A stretch of 46,334 bases of DNA, from contig JBFWWW010000004.1 of the NCBI GenBank assembly GCA_050245975.1, forward strand, positions 1 to 46,334, written 5' to 3'. This stretch comes from JBFWWW01 sp050245975. Its GTDB lineage: Bacteria; Pseudomonadota; Alphaproteobacteria; Rhizobiales; Hyphomicrobiaceae. The notes under the pieces were generated by a model. It searched no databases and had not been told where the DNA came from. It worked only from the letters and a program-made list of their open reading frames with translations. A program made the position numbers and the translations under genes. Shown here piece by piece: positions 6,052 through 13,036 of the stretch. Numbering within the stretch: the stretch's first letter is position 1; each line of letters begins with the position of its first letter.

Positions 6052-8343
6052 CTAACGCGCCCCACTCATCGTCGGCCCGGTGTTGAGGTTGACGCGGCCG
6101 GCGCCGGCGGCCGAGGCCGCGCGCGAGCGGATGCCGGCCACGGCCTCGTCCATGGCGCCGATCACGCCGGCCGTGCCGGCGCGGATGCCGGCCTCGAGTG
6201 TCGACATGATGCGCTGGCCTTCGCTGGTCAGGTCGACGCCGGCGAGCTCGGCGCGCATCGCGGCCAAGCTCTGGCGCAGCGCGCCGGCGGGACCGCCGTC
6301 GGCGGGCGGCTGCGTGGCCATGGCGTCGGCCGGATTCGGGATGCCAGAGACTTGACCACTGCCTTTACTCTCTGACGCATCCGCAGGCCCGAAGCCGAGC
6401 GCGCCCCAGATTGCACCGCCGACGCCATCCTTCTTGTAGCCGTCATAGGCACCATAAGCCGCGGCGCCGAGTGCGATAATACCGAGCCCCGGAATCAGGA
6501 ACCGGCCCGCGCCCAGTGCGACGGCACGCAGCTTGCCCAGCAATCCGATGCGCCGCGCCACCGTGGCTGTGGTGAGGCCGGCCATTCCCGCGGCGCCCAT
6601 TGCCCCGAGATTCCCGCCGAGCGGCAGGCCGACACCCGCGGTCGCAGGCAGAAGACCGGACTTGGTCGCCATCCATGCGCCCGCCGACCGGATCGCGGCC
6701 AGCGCCGGGCCTATACCGGTCAGCGACGCCAGAATGCGGGCGAGACCTGGCCCCCACCTCACGACCGCCATCAGCCCGACTGCGAGCACGGAAAGGCCCG
6801 AGGCAATGCCGGACAGTGCAAAGCCCAGCGGCGCCGCGACGCCGGCGGCAAGGATGGCGTAGGTGCCCCACTCGAGCAGCTTCGGGTTGGTTTGTGCCAG
6901 CGCGCCAATGAAACCGGTTAGTTTCTGAATGACGCCCGTCACGGTGTCGAGCACGCCTGTTTCTGACAGGCGATCGAGGAAGGCGTCCCACGCGCTCGAC
7001 ATGCGATACACGTCGCCGACGAAGCCCTGCATCATGATGCCGGCGAAGCGCTTGGTCGCACCGTCCGTCTTCATGCTGAGGTCGAGCGATTTCTCGTCGA
7101 ATGCCCCGGACCGGAAGCCGGAGATGAGCGCGGCCGCCTTGGCCGCGTGGTACTTGCCGATGACCTCGTTCAGGAACGGCAGAGACTTGTCGACATCCTT
7201 TCTCGCGAACTCGCGGAAAACGCCGACGACGTCGATCTGCGAAAACGAGCCACGCACGTAGCGCGAAATCGCGTCGTTGATTTTGGCGCGGCTCTCTGCG
7301 TCGCCAGCGGCCGTGCCGAGACCATCCATGATCACCGAGCCGAGCGCCTGGCTCAGGTTCTGGGCGTTGCGCGTCAGGTTCTTGTCCTTGAGCAGGCCCG
7401 CGATCCGATCGGCGAACGGGCTGGCGTCGAGGCCCAGTTCCTCGCTCAGCATGTCGACCAGCGGCGCGGCGCCGATGTTGGCGAACCGCCCGGTATTCTG
7501 TTGGAACTTGGTCAGGTCGATGCCGAACTTGGCCAGTTCGCCGCGCGCCTTCTTGGTCGGCGCGCCAAGCCGCAGCATCGTCGAGCCGAGCGCAATGCCG
7601 CCCCTCTCGGCCTTGAAGTTGGCGTCGGCCAGGGTCCCGAGCATTGCGGCGGTATCGTGCAGACTGACGCCGGCGGCGCGCGCGATCGGGCCCGCCCGGC
7701 CGAGGCCGCTCAACACGCCCTCGTAGTTCTGGTTGTAGGTCGTCGCCGAAGCGGCGAGCTTGTCGTTGACGATGCGGAACGAGTCGGCCTGCTCGGCCGC
7801 CGTCTTGAACGGCATGGCCATCGACATGACGATGTCGGTGACGCCGCCTGCGACCTTGGCGATCGACTCTCCCGACGCCATCGAGCCCTGGATCGTGCCC
7901 TCGAGCACGCCGATGATGGTCGGCATTTTCATGCCGGCCTCGGCCAGGTCCGAGGCCCCCTTGGCGATCTCCGTGCGCATCGCCGGATAGGCCTCGGCCA
8001 GACGAACGATCTCGTCGCGCAAAGGCCGGAACGCCGACTTCTCGGTGACGTTGAGGATGGCCTGCGTGCGGTTCAACGCTTTCTCGAAGTCGAATTGCTG
8101 CTTCAGGAAGTAGGCGCCGGCAAAGGACGCACCGAGCCCGCCCATGCCGCCGGCCTTGTGCGCCAGGCCACCGGCGGCGGCAGACGCCGCGCCGAGGTGC
8201 CGCTGTAGCGACGTCACGGCGTTCATGGGCTGGTGCGCAACGCCACCAAGCGCCGCGAGCGAGCCCTTGATGCGATTGAGCGTGCCCGTCGCGCCGGCGT
8301 CGACGATGACGACGCGGCCACGCAGGTCGAGCGGTCCGGCCAT
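6052..8343 (-). CDS. Tail tape measure protein
   Basis: 763 aa. The N-terminal ~100 residues are Ala/Gly-rich helices leading to FDFEKALNRTQAILN, the start of the TP901-type tape-measure core. The conserved middle follows, with LRDEIVRLAEAYPAMRTEIAKGASDLAEAGM, then TYNQNYEGVLSGLGRAGPIARAAGVSLHDTAAML, then FKAERGGIALGSTMLRL. Hydrophobic, probably membrane-active helices occupy roughly 480-600, and the tail is disordered. It sets tail length and is ejected with DNA. Position after the tail chaperone matches all contractile and siphophage modules. Start: AGGAG 8 nt upstream of the ATG at 8343, right after the stop of the frameshifted chaperone frame. Confidence 0.93.
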   Translation of the reverse strand: MAGPLDLRGRVVIVDAGATGTLNRIKGSLAALGGVAHQPMNAVTSLQRHLGAASAAAGGLAHKAGGMGGLGASFAGAYFLKQQFDFEKALNRTQAILNVTEKSAFRPLRDEIVRLAEAYPAMRTEIAKGASDLAEAGMKMPTIIGVLEGTIQGSMASGESIAKVAGGVTDIVMSMAMPFKTAAEQADSFRIVNDKLAASATTYNQNYEGVLSGLGRAGPIARAAGVSLHDTAAMLGTLADANFKAERGGIALGSTMLRLGAPTKKARGELAKFGIDLTKFQQNTGRFANIGAAPLVDMLSEELGLDASPFADRIAGLLKDKNLTRNAQNLSQALGSVIMDGLGTAAGDAESRAKINDAISRYVRGSFSQIDVVGVFREFARKDVDKSLPFLNEVIGKYHAAKAAALISGFRSGAFDEKSLDLSMKTDGATKRFAGIMMQGFVGDVYRMSSAWDAFLDRLSETGVLDTVTGVIQKLTGFIGALAQTNPKLLEWGTYAILAAGVAAPLGFALSGIASGLSVLAVGLMAVVRWGPGLARILASLTGIGPALAAIRSAGAWMATKSGLLPATAGVGLPLGGNLGAMGAAGMAGLTTATVARRIGLLGKLRAVALGAGRFLIPGLGIIALGAAAYGAYDGYKKDGVGGAIWGALGFGPADASESKGSGQVSGIPNPADAMATQPPADGGPAGALRQSLAAMRAELAGVDLTSEGQRIMSTLEAGIRAGTAGVIGAMDEAVAGIRSRAASAAGAGRVNLNTGPTMSGAR

Positions 8344-8355
8344 GGTGAGAAACTC

Positions 8356-8969
8356 CTATCGGCGGTGCCGCTTGAGCGCGCGCTGCGCCGGGTCGATCAT
8401 CACGACCAGGTCGGCGATCGGCTTGGCGAGGAACGTGTCGGGGTCCTGCTTGAAGATCAACGCCATGTCGTAGGCGAGATCGACAAGGTCGCGTGCGTCG
8501 TCCTCGTTCAGCCCAAAAAATACGTGCAGATCACCTGAGCGCAGGCCGTGAAATCCTCGAGCGTCATCTGGTCCACGGTCGACGGCGGCAACGGCGGATC
8601 GGAGAGCGTCGGAATGTATTTCGCGATCGCGTCTGGCTTCATCTCTAGCGACTCGACCCGGCCCGTATCGGAGTTGATGATCTGGCGCACCGGATAGCCG
8701 CAGCGCACGAGATCGCGCGTCGTCGGCCGCCGAAACCGGACATGGCGGACTTGCACGTCGTGCGCCTGGTAGGCCCGGGAGAGCTCGACGAGACCGTCTT
8801 CTGGCTCGCTCGGCGCGCCGTTGGCCGCGCTGACCGCATTGACCGAGGCGTCTGATTGGGGCACCGCAGGACGTTGTCCGGCGCGCAGGCCGGCAAAGTG
8901 CTGTTCGATGGCCGGCGTCAGCCCTTCGGCGCCGATGTGGCGGCCCCCGCCGCCGTTGTTCGAGTGCAT
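8356..8969 (-). CDS. Tail assembly chaperone, -1 frameshift product
   Basis: Long form of the tail chaperone. At 8520-8514 the minus strand carries the slippery heptamer T TTT TTG in the correct phase, four codons before the end of the zero frame. Slipping back one base enters a 52-codon open frame (GLNEDDARDLVDLAYDMALI...IDPAQRALKRHRR) ending with TAG at 8356, 12 nt before the tape measure start. The joined product is about 204 aa. Lambda G/GT and Mu 41/42 use the same arrangement, in which the extended form bridges the tape measure and the tube protein during tail assembly. The extension is acidic then basic, as expected. No start codon with a good site precedes the second frame, so frameshifting is the likely way to make it. 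Confidence 0.8.
8508..8969 (-). CDS. Tail assembly chaperone, short form (Mu gp41-like)
   Basis: 153 aa. The start at 8969 is set by GAGAGGGAGAG upstream. The first ~70 residues are disordered and Gly/Ala-rich. The rest (ELSRAYQAHDVQVRHVRFRRPTTRDLVRCGYPVR, then MKPDAIAKYIPTLSDPPLPPSTVDQMTLEDFTACAQVI) is the phage tail assembly chaperone fold, with R-PTxRDL and L...PPS.VDQM.LxDF conserved in Mu gp41 relatives. It sits between tail tube and tape measure. It ends TYFLG with a TGA shortly after a slippery run, so a minority of ribosomes should shift to the longer form. Confidence 0.85.
   Translation of the reverse strand: MHSNNGGGGRHIGAEGLTPAIEQHFAGLRAGQRPAVPQSDASVNAVSAANGAPSEPEDGLVELSRAYQAHDVQVRHVRFRRPTTRDLVRCGYPVRQIINSDTGRVESLEMKPDAIAKYIPTLSDPPLPPSTVDQMTLEDFTACAQVICTYFLG
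8514..8520 (-). promoter_or_regulatory. Programmed -1 ribosomal frameshift site
   Basis: Minus-strand heptamer T TTT TTG (zero-frame codons TAT TTT TTG GGC TGA) fits X XXY YYZ. It is followed by a GC-rich stretch that could fold as a stimulator. The -1 frame then stays open for 52 codons. Confidence 0.75.
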
Positions 8970-8992
8970 GATAGTCTCTCCCTCTCTAAACC

Positions 8993-9033
8993 GCGCTCGC
9001 CGGCCGGCTCCCCGCAGGGGTGTCGGCGAGCGC
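8993..9033 (+). repeat. Palindromic element copy 7
   Basis: Perfect arms GCGCTCGCCG/CGGCGAGCGC. The inner stem CTCCCC-GCA-GGGGTG has one T-T mismatch. Tail AACGAAAAAA lies directly after the stop of the tail tube gene (minus strand). Confidence 0.93.
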
Positions 9034-9043
9034 AACGAAAAAA

Positions 9044-9409
9044 TCACCTCAGCTCTTCGCCGGACAGGCCCTCGAACTTGACCGGGAACGAGCCCTCCTC
9101 GGTGTCTAGCTCGCTCTCGTCGGACCACCAGGCGTTACGCAGCACGTGCGTGGCACCATTGGCGAGCTCGAGCGTGATGGTCGCGTCGCGGATGTTCTGC
9201 AGCGCCTCGACCGAGACTTCCTCGGTGTAGGAGATGTCACCCTGCAGCGTTGGCACGCGCGGCATCTCCTTGTAGCCGTGCACGCCGTCCTGGCCGGCGA
9301 TGCCCTCGCGCTTGAAGGGCAGGATGTTCGACTTCCACTTGCCGCGCAGCGGGAACTGCGCCCCGTCGACCTTGATGTAGGCGACGCCGGCGATGCGTTG
9401 ATTGGCCAT
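9044..9409 (-). CDS. Tail tube protein (Mu gpM-like)
   Basis: 121 aa, very close to the family's usual length. MANQRIAGVAYIKVDGAQFPLRGKW with the following GIAGQDGVHGYKEMPRVPTLQGDIS matches the Mu-type tube, where the second beta hairpin carries GxDGxxGYxExPxxP.I.g.i. The C-terminal segment ITLELANGATHVLRNAWWSDES gives the stacking strand. Hexamers of this protein stack to form the inner tube through which DNA passes. It lies between the sheath and chaperone genes as in Mu. Its stop is followed by TTTTTTCGTTG and element copy 7. Confidence 0.9.
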   Translation of the reverse strand: MANQRIAGVAYIKVDGAQFPLRGKWKSNILPFKREGIAGQDGVHGYKEMPRVPTLQGDISYTEEVSVEALQNIRDATITLELANGATHVLRNAWWSDESELDTEEGSFPVKFEGLSGEELR

Positions 9410-9458
9410 CTCAGTATCCTCTTTGGATGCGAACGCCGTCTCACCACGGCTCAGCTAC

Positions 9459-9500
9459 GCGCCCACCGGCCGGCTGCCCGCGAGGGCAGTCGGTGGGCGC
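9459..9500 (+). repeat. Palindromic element copy 8
   Basis: Arms GCGCCCACCG/CGGTGGGCGC, perfect. Inner CTGCCC-GCGA-GGGCAG is a compensated base-pair change with a GNRA tetraloop. Preceded by CTCAGCTAC. Sits just past the sheath gene stop (minus strand). Confidence 0.95.
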
Positions 9501-9506
9501 CACTAA

Positions 9507-11033
9507 TTAGGCAATCGGTAGCGCCTGATCCGGCAGCTCGGACGGATACTGCAGGCGGAACTGCGCCAGCACGGCGAACACGTCGAGCTGGTTCACGAGA
9601 TCCGGCGGATAGAGGACGTCGAGCCGGTCGGGGTTGTCGGCGTTGCGCTCGACGATCAGGTTGGCCTTGAACGCCTCGGCGTTCTCGACCAGGCCGCGGT
9701 ACTCGAGCTCGCGGTAGTGCGCCACGATCTCGGCCCGTGCCACCTTAGGCGTGACGATCGCCTGCCCGGGGCCATACCGCGTGCCGTCGTTGGCGAGCTT
9801 GTGGCGCGGGAATTTCTGCACGATGCGGTAGCGCAGCGAGCGCAGGACGTAGGCCAGCGTCGCCAGGGTCTGCACCTTGAGGAAGGCGTTGTCGTCGAGC
9901 CCGAGGGCGTTTTTCTGGTACATCGAGAACGACGTCTTGATGATCAGGCCGCCGTCTGCCGTTTCATCGGCGACCGAGATACCGTCGTAGGCCAGCGAAT
10001 TCTGCTCGCCCTTGGTGAAGCGCAGTTCCGACACCGCCGGCAGGATGTCGTCGAGCGGCAACGTGTGCAGCGGCCGTGCGGGGTCGTTGAGCAGCGCGCG
10101 ATGGGCGCGGGCCCCGTAGGCCGCGGCGCGTCGCCAGAACGGAGACGGCGAGCCGTTATAGCCCCACGAGGTCACGTGCGCGCCATTGCGGGCGGCGCCG
10201 TAGGTCTGCAGGTCGCCGACGGTGCCGTCCTTGGCCACGTAGCAATGCCCGAAGATCTGTCGCATCCACGACCAGCGGCCGGCGTCGCCCGCGTGCGCCC
10301 ACTCGGCGTCGAGCGCATTGAGCGTCGTGGTGTCGTTCCAGGCGGCGACGACCGTGTCGAACTCCTGGTCGCCGAGGGCGGCGATGGCGTCGTCGAGGTC
10401 GGGCACGCCGGCGCCTGAGTCCATGGCGGTGATGGTCAGCGTGATCCCGGCCGGCATCACCTCGCCGCCGAGCGCACCGAAATAGTTCGTGCGGATGTCG
10501 ATGCTCGAACCGCAGATGCCCTTCCATTTGGCGGTCAGCGTCACCGTGGCGGTATCGACGGCGGCCGCCACCGGTAGGTCGAGCTCGGCGTCGATCGCTG
10601 CCTCGATGGCCGTGGCCACGGCGGCGGCCGCGTCGCCGACGGTCACGCCGACGCTGATTTTGCGGCCCGCGATGTAGAGCGCGATGACGCCCGACGCGGT
10701 AGCCGTGCCCGAGGCGACGATGGTGCCCGAGGCCGCCGTGCCAGCCGAGGGCTCGGCGATCGGCATCGCCCAGACCTCGTCGAAGCGGTTGTTCCGGAAC
10801 CACGTGTCGAACATGCCCGCGAGTTGCGAGCCGCGCCCGAACAACGCGCGCGCCTGGTCGTAGGACGATACGCGCACCAGGGTGTCGGCTGCGGCCGACC
10901 CGCCGCTCGTCTTGTAGCCGGCGAGCAGCGCGCGCTGGTAATTGGCGAAGGTACCGGCCTTCGATGGGTCGACCTCGGCCCAGAACAGCGGCAGGCGCAG
11001 CGATGACGGGATGTCGGTGAAGCTGACGGGCAT
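9507..11033 (-). CDS. Contractile tail sheath protein (Mu gpL-like)
   Basis: 508 aa. The N-terminus VSFTDIPSSLRLPLFWAEVDPSKAG and ALLAGYKTSGGSAAADTLVRVSSYDQARALFGRGSQLAGM is the Mu-type sheath signature (VxFxxIPxxxRxPgxyxExdxs.A..... G.G S.l). The middle has an inserted beta domain (residues ~90-190). The C-terminal third (YQKNALGLDDNAFLKVQTLATLAYVLRSLRYRI...YPPDLVNQLDVFAVLAQFRLQY) is the conserved polymerisation domain. Its presence shows the virion is a contractile-tailed myovirus. The gene is flanked by two elements in inverted orientation, and the upstream one ends in the ribosome-binding site AAAGGAG. Confidence 0.93.
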   Translation of the reverse strand: MPVSFTDIPSSLRLPLFWAEVDPSKAGTFANYQRALLAGYKTSGGSAAADTLVRVSSYDQARALFGRGSQLAGMFDTWFRNNRFDEVWAMPIAEPSAGTAASGTIVASGTATASGVIALYIAGRKISVGVTVGDAAAAVATAIEAAIDAELDLPVAAAVDTATVTLTAKWKGICGSSIDIRTNYFGALGGEVMPAGITLTITAMDSGAGVPDLDDAIAALGDQEFDTVVAAWNDTTTLNALDAEWAHAGDAGRWSWMRQIFGHCYVAKDGTVGDLQTYGAARNGAHVTSWGYNGSPSPFWRRAAAYGARAHRALLNDPARPLHTLPLDDILPAVSELRFTKGEQNSLAYDGISVADETADGGLIIKTSFSMYQKNALGLDDNAFLKVQTLATLAYVLRSLRYRIVQKFPRHKLANDGTRYGPGQAIVTPKVARAEIVAHYRELEYRGLVENAEAFKANLIVERNADNPDRLDVLYPPDLVNQLDVFAVLAQFRLQYPSELPDQALPIA

Positions 11034-11045
11034 GGTTTCTCCTTT

Positions 11046-11086
11046 GCGCCCGGCGACTCGCCGGAGGCGAGCCGGCCGCCGGGCGC
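11046..11086 (-). repeat. Palindromic element copy 9
   Basis: Perfect minus-strand arms GCGCCCGGCG/CGCCGGGCGC, GCCGG, CTCGCC-TCC-GGCGAG, T. The 3' flank is CAAAGGAGAAACC followed by the sheath ATG, so the element ends in that gene's ribosome-binding site. Confidence 0.95.
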
Positions 11087-11118
11087 GTTCCTGAGGCGAG
11101 GTTGACGGATGTACCTAC

Positions 11119-11198
11119 GCGCGCACCGGCCGGCTCAGCGCACGCGCGGGTGCTGGTCGGCACCCGAAGCGCGGGCAAAAGAGGAGTCGGGGCGCGCC
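11119..11198 (+). repeat. Palindromic element copy 10, expanded form
   Basis: Outer arms GCGCGCACC and GGGGCGCGCC surround GGCCGGCTC and GAGTCGG as usual. In place of the short inner loop there is about 45 nt carrying a second hairpin GGGTGC-TGGTCG-GCACCC followed by GAAGCGC. Tail CACGAAAAAA abuts the TAG stop of the DUF2635 gene (minus strand). A second expanded copy is at 39854-39931. Confidence 0.75.
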
Positions 11199-11210
11199 AC
11201 GAAAAAAGAC

Positions 11211-11417
11211 CTACTTTCTTTCGGCTGGCCTGGTGCTCGAGGCGCTCGCGCGCGCCGCCGGCTTCTCCTTGGCGATGATCACGTCGCCGGCCTTGGCCAG
11301 GCGGCGCCAGGCCGAGCCGTCTTCGACGTATTGCCCCTCGGGCGGCAGGTGGCCGCGCTCGGGATGCAGGGGATCGCGCACCGAGAGCCCGGCTCTCGGC
11401 GTGACGTGGATGCGCAT
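11211..11417 (-). CDS. DUF2635 (Mu gp38-like) small tail-region protein
   Basis: 68 aa. MRIHVTPRAGLSVRDPLHPERGHLPPEGQYVEDGSAWRRLAKAGDVII matches the short DUF2635 pattern: basic start, RDP....LP..G..V.....W.RRL..GDV. In Mu-like genomes this small gene always lies just upstream of the sheath gene, as here. Its function is unknown. The C-terminal Ala/Ser/Lys tail is disordered. The gene marks the join between lambda-type head genes and the Mu-type tail module. Confidence 0.8.
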   Translation of the reverse strand: MRIHVTPRAGLSVRDPLHPERGHLPPEGQYVEDGSAWRRLAKAGDVIIAKEKPAARASASSTRPAERK

Positions 11418-11433
11418 GGTCGGTGCTCCGTTG

Positions 11434-11961
11434 CTAAGACTGTGGCGGGGTGATCGTGGCGCCGATGCCGGTGCTGCCCACGTCGACCGAGACCTCGGCC
11501 AGCTCCGGCAGGGCCGCGACGTCCTCGGTCCAGACCGAGCGCCACAGGATGTCGATCTGGATCAGCGCCCGGCCCTCGGTCTCGCCGGCCTCGGGCGGCG
11601 TCACGTAGGTAAATCGCGCGCCGCCGCACCCCTCGGCCTCGGCCGCCCACAGCCAGAACGTCGGCAGCAGCGTGTCGTAGACCTTCTGCACATGGCCGCG
11701 CAGCTTGACGCGCAGGGCGGCGCCATCGTTGTCGTGGTCGCGGATCTCGATGGCGAGCTTCGCGGTGTGACGCATGGCGACGGGTCCGGTGACGCCGCCG
11801 CCGGTCGCCTGGCCCTCGTCCTCGGTGACGAAGACGTCGGCCGTCGGCAGGGCGTCATCACGGCTCGGCGTCTCGCGGTTGCGCGTGACGCTGCCGCCGC
11901 AGAGGCCGGCCGCGACCAGGCGCGCGGCCGCGGTGTCGGCCCAGGTTTCCAGCGCCAGCAT
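11434..11961 (-). CDS. Tail terminator / tail completion protein (gpU position)
   Basis: 175 aa. It begins MLALETWADTAAARLVAAGLCGGSVTRNRETP and has a strand-rich middle (KLAIEIRDHDNDGAALRVKLRGHVQKVYDTLL) and a C-terminal LIQIDILWRSVW. This pattern, beginning with a helix that sets up an alpha/beta ring protein, fits phage tail terminators in function and place. It lies between the FII-like head-tail joiner and the tail tube/sheath genes. It should cap the tail and bind the head neck. No family motif is strong enough for a firm name. Confidence 0.5.
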   Translation of the reverse strand: MLALETWADTAAARLVAAGLCGGSVTRNRETPSRDDALPTADVFVTEDEGQATGGGVTGPVAMRHTAKLAIEIRDHDNDGAALRVKLRGHVQKVYDTLLPTFWLWAAEAEGCGGARFTYVTPPEAGETEGRALIQIDILWRSVWTEDVAALPELAEVSVDVGSTGIGATITPPQS

Positions 11962-11965
11962 CCGG

Positions 11966-12325
11966 TCACACCCTCAGTTTCAGGATCAGGTCGAGCCAGC
12001 CGTCGCCGTCCGGCTGGATGTCCCACACGGCGTAGACCTTGCCCGCGTGGGGACCGCTAGTGATGGTCAGCCGGTCGCCCTGCTTCGGCGCGAGGCCGAG
12101 CTCGGACGGGCGCACGCCGAGCACCGGCCCCGTGGTCGAGTGACCGGCGGCGTCATATTCCGAGTTGGCCACCTGCGTCAGCACCATCTCGTGGTCGGCA
12201 TCGAAAATGCCGCGCGCCGCGAAGGCGGGCGCACCAGGCGACGCCACACGCGGATCGTAGCTCACCTCGACGGCGAATTCGTCGAGCACGGCGGCGTTGA
12301 CGAGCGTGTCGATGTCGAGCGCCAT
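11966..12325 (-). CDS. Head-tail joining protein, lambda gpFII-like
   Basis: 119 aa, within two residues of lambda gpFII (117). The family hallmarks are visible: a short helix MALDIDTLVNAAVLDEFAVEVSYDP, then FAARGIFDADHEMV, then VLGVRPSELGLAPKQGDRLTI and the end VWDIQPDGDGWLDLILKLRV, which is the beta barrel end of the FII/Gp12 fold. It attaches to the filled head and makes the surface where the tail docks. The gene order portal-protease-D-E-FI-FII follows lambda. Confidence 0.8.
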   Translation of the reverse strand: MALDIDTLVNAAVLDEFAVEVSYDPRVASPGAPAFAARGIFDADHEMVLTQVANSEYDAAGHSTTGPVLGVRPSELGLAPKQGDRLTITSGPHAGKVYAVWDIQPDGDGWLDLILKLRV

Positions 12326-12327
12326 GC

Positions 12328-12726
12328 TCAGGCCTGCGCGGCCCGCGCCGCGCGCCGGCGGGTGCGGGTGGCTGGCGTAGCGACATCCGTCGGCTGCACG
12401 GTTGAGGCCTCGTTGGCATCACCTCCGCCGTCCACGCGCCCACCGGCCGGATCTGCGTCAGCAGAGTCGGTGGGCGCCACGGACGAGACCGGCTCCGCGT
12501 CAGCGGAGTCGCCGGGCGCCATTGGCGAGACCGGCTCTACGGCAGCAGAGTCGGTGGGCGCTACGAACAAGCCCGCCGCCGAAGACTTCGCGAACCCCTT
12601 GTCGATCATCTCGCGCGCAATGCTCTCGTCGAGCGCGCCGCGCCAGCCTTTCGGGTAGGTCTTGGTCGAGACGGGAGAGACGTAGACCGGCGCATCGATC
12701 AGGATCTCGACGGGGATCTTTGCCAT
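12328..12726 (-). CDS. FI-position protein with three element-derived 14-residue repeats
   Basis: 132 aa, in the gene slot of lambda FI and coincidentally the same length. Residues 1-52 (PVEILIDAPVYVSPVSTKTYPKGWRGALDESIAREMIDKGFAK) are a compact domain of unknown function. From about residue 56 there are three tandem repeats, APTDSAAVEPVSPM, APGDSADAEPVSSV and APTDSADADPAGGR, exactly encoded by three palindromic elements at 12436-12562. A Thr/Arg/Ala-rich tail ends TRTRRRAARAAQA. So about a third of the protein is element-derived. FI promotes packaging by recruiting terminase, and whether this one does is an inference from position only. Confidence 0.6.
   Translation of the reverse strand: MAKIPVEILIDAPVYVSPVSTKTYPKGWRGALDESIAREMIDKGFAKSSAAGLFVAPTDSAAVEPVSPMAPGDSADAEPVSSVAPTDSADADPAGGRVDGGGDANEASTVQPTDVATPATRTRRRAARAAQA
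12436..12477 (+). repeat. Palindromic element copy 11 (tandem unit 3 of FI-position gene)
   Basis: Perfect arms GCGCCCACCG/CGGTGGGCGC, GCCGG, inner ATCTGC-GTCA-GCAGAG, T. It is the most intact of three head-to-tail units inside the gene at 12328-12726, in frame. Confidence 0.9.
12480..12520 (+). repeat. Palindromic element copy 12 (tandem unit 2)
   Basis: Inner CTCCGC-GTCA-GCGGAG intact; 3' arm CGCCGGGCGC intact; 5' arm replaced by ACGGACGAGA, which no longer pairs, and CCGG remains from the internal loop. Confidence 0.8.
12522..12562 (+). repeat. Palindromic element copy 13 (tandem unit 1)
   Basis: CCGG, inner CTCTAC-GGCA-GCAGAG (one mismatch), T, CGGTGGGCGC, then TACGAAC. The 5' arm is not complementary. 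Period between units is 42 nt, which keeps the reading frame. Confidence 0.75.
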
Positions 12727-12727
12727 G

Positions 12728-12904
12728 TCACTTGCCTTTCGGGGGCGGCACGCGGCCGGGCATCGGCCGCAGCTGGGGACGGGAGCGCACGCCGAAGTCG
12801 GCGGGCGCCGGCGGCACGTCGGAGGCGCGCGGCGCCTGGTCCGGCCGCGCCATCGGCTCGCCGAGCCGAGGGTCGAGGTCGGTCGGCGGATTGATGAACT
12901 TCAT
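12728..12904 (-). CDS. Small unknown head-region protein
   Basis: 58 aa from the ATG at 12904, set by GAGAGGGAGAAG upstream. MKFINPPTDLDPRLGEPMARPDQAPRASDV... is Pro/Arg-rich and looks disordered, ending PPPKGK. It lies between the major capsid and FI-position genes. I do not recognise a family. Size and composition suggest a capsid-associated accessory or chaperone peptide. Confidence 0.6.
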   Translation of the reverse strand: MKFINPPTDLDPRLGEPMARPDQAPRASDVPPAPADFGVRSRPQLRPMPGRVPPPKGK

Positions 12905-12989
12905 GGTTTGTCTTCTCCCTCTCTCGGCCGCGCCCATGCCGCCCGAAAGCGACATGAGCGAAGGCGATAGAGCCGAACCTACTCACAAC

Positions 12990-13030
12990 GCACCCGGCGG
13001 CCGGCTCCCCGCAGGGGAGTCGCCGGGTGC
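12990..13030 (+). repeat. Palindromic element copy 14
   Basis: Perfect arms GCACCCGGCG/CGCCGGGTGC, GCCGG, CTCCCC-GCA-GGGGAG, T, tail CACGAA. It abuts the TAA stop of the major capsid gene (minus strand). Confidence 0.95.
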
Positions 13031-13036
13031 CACGAA

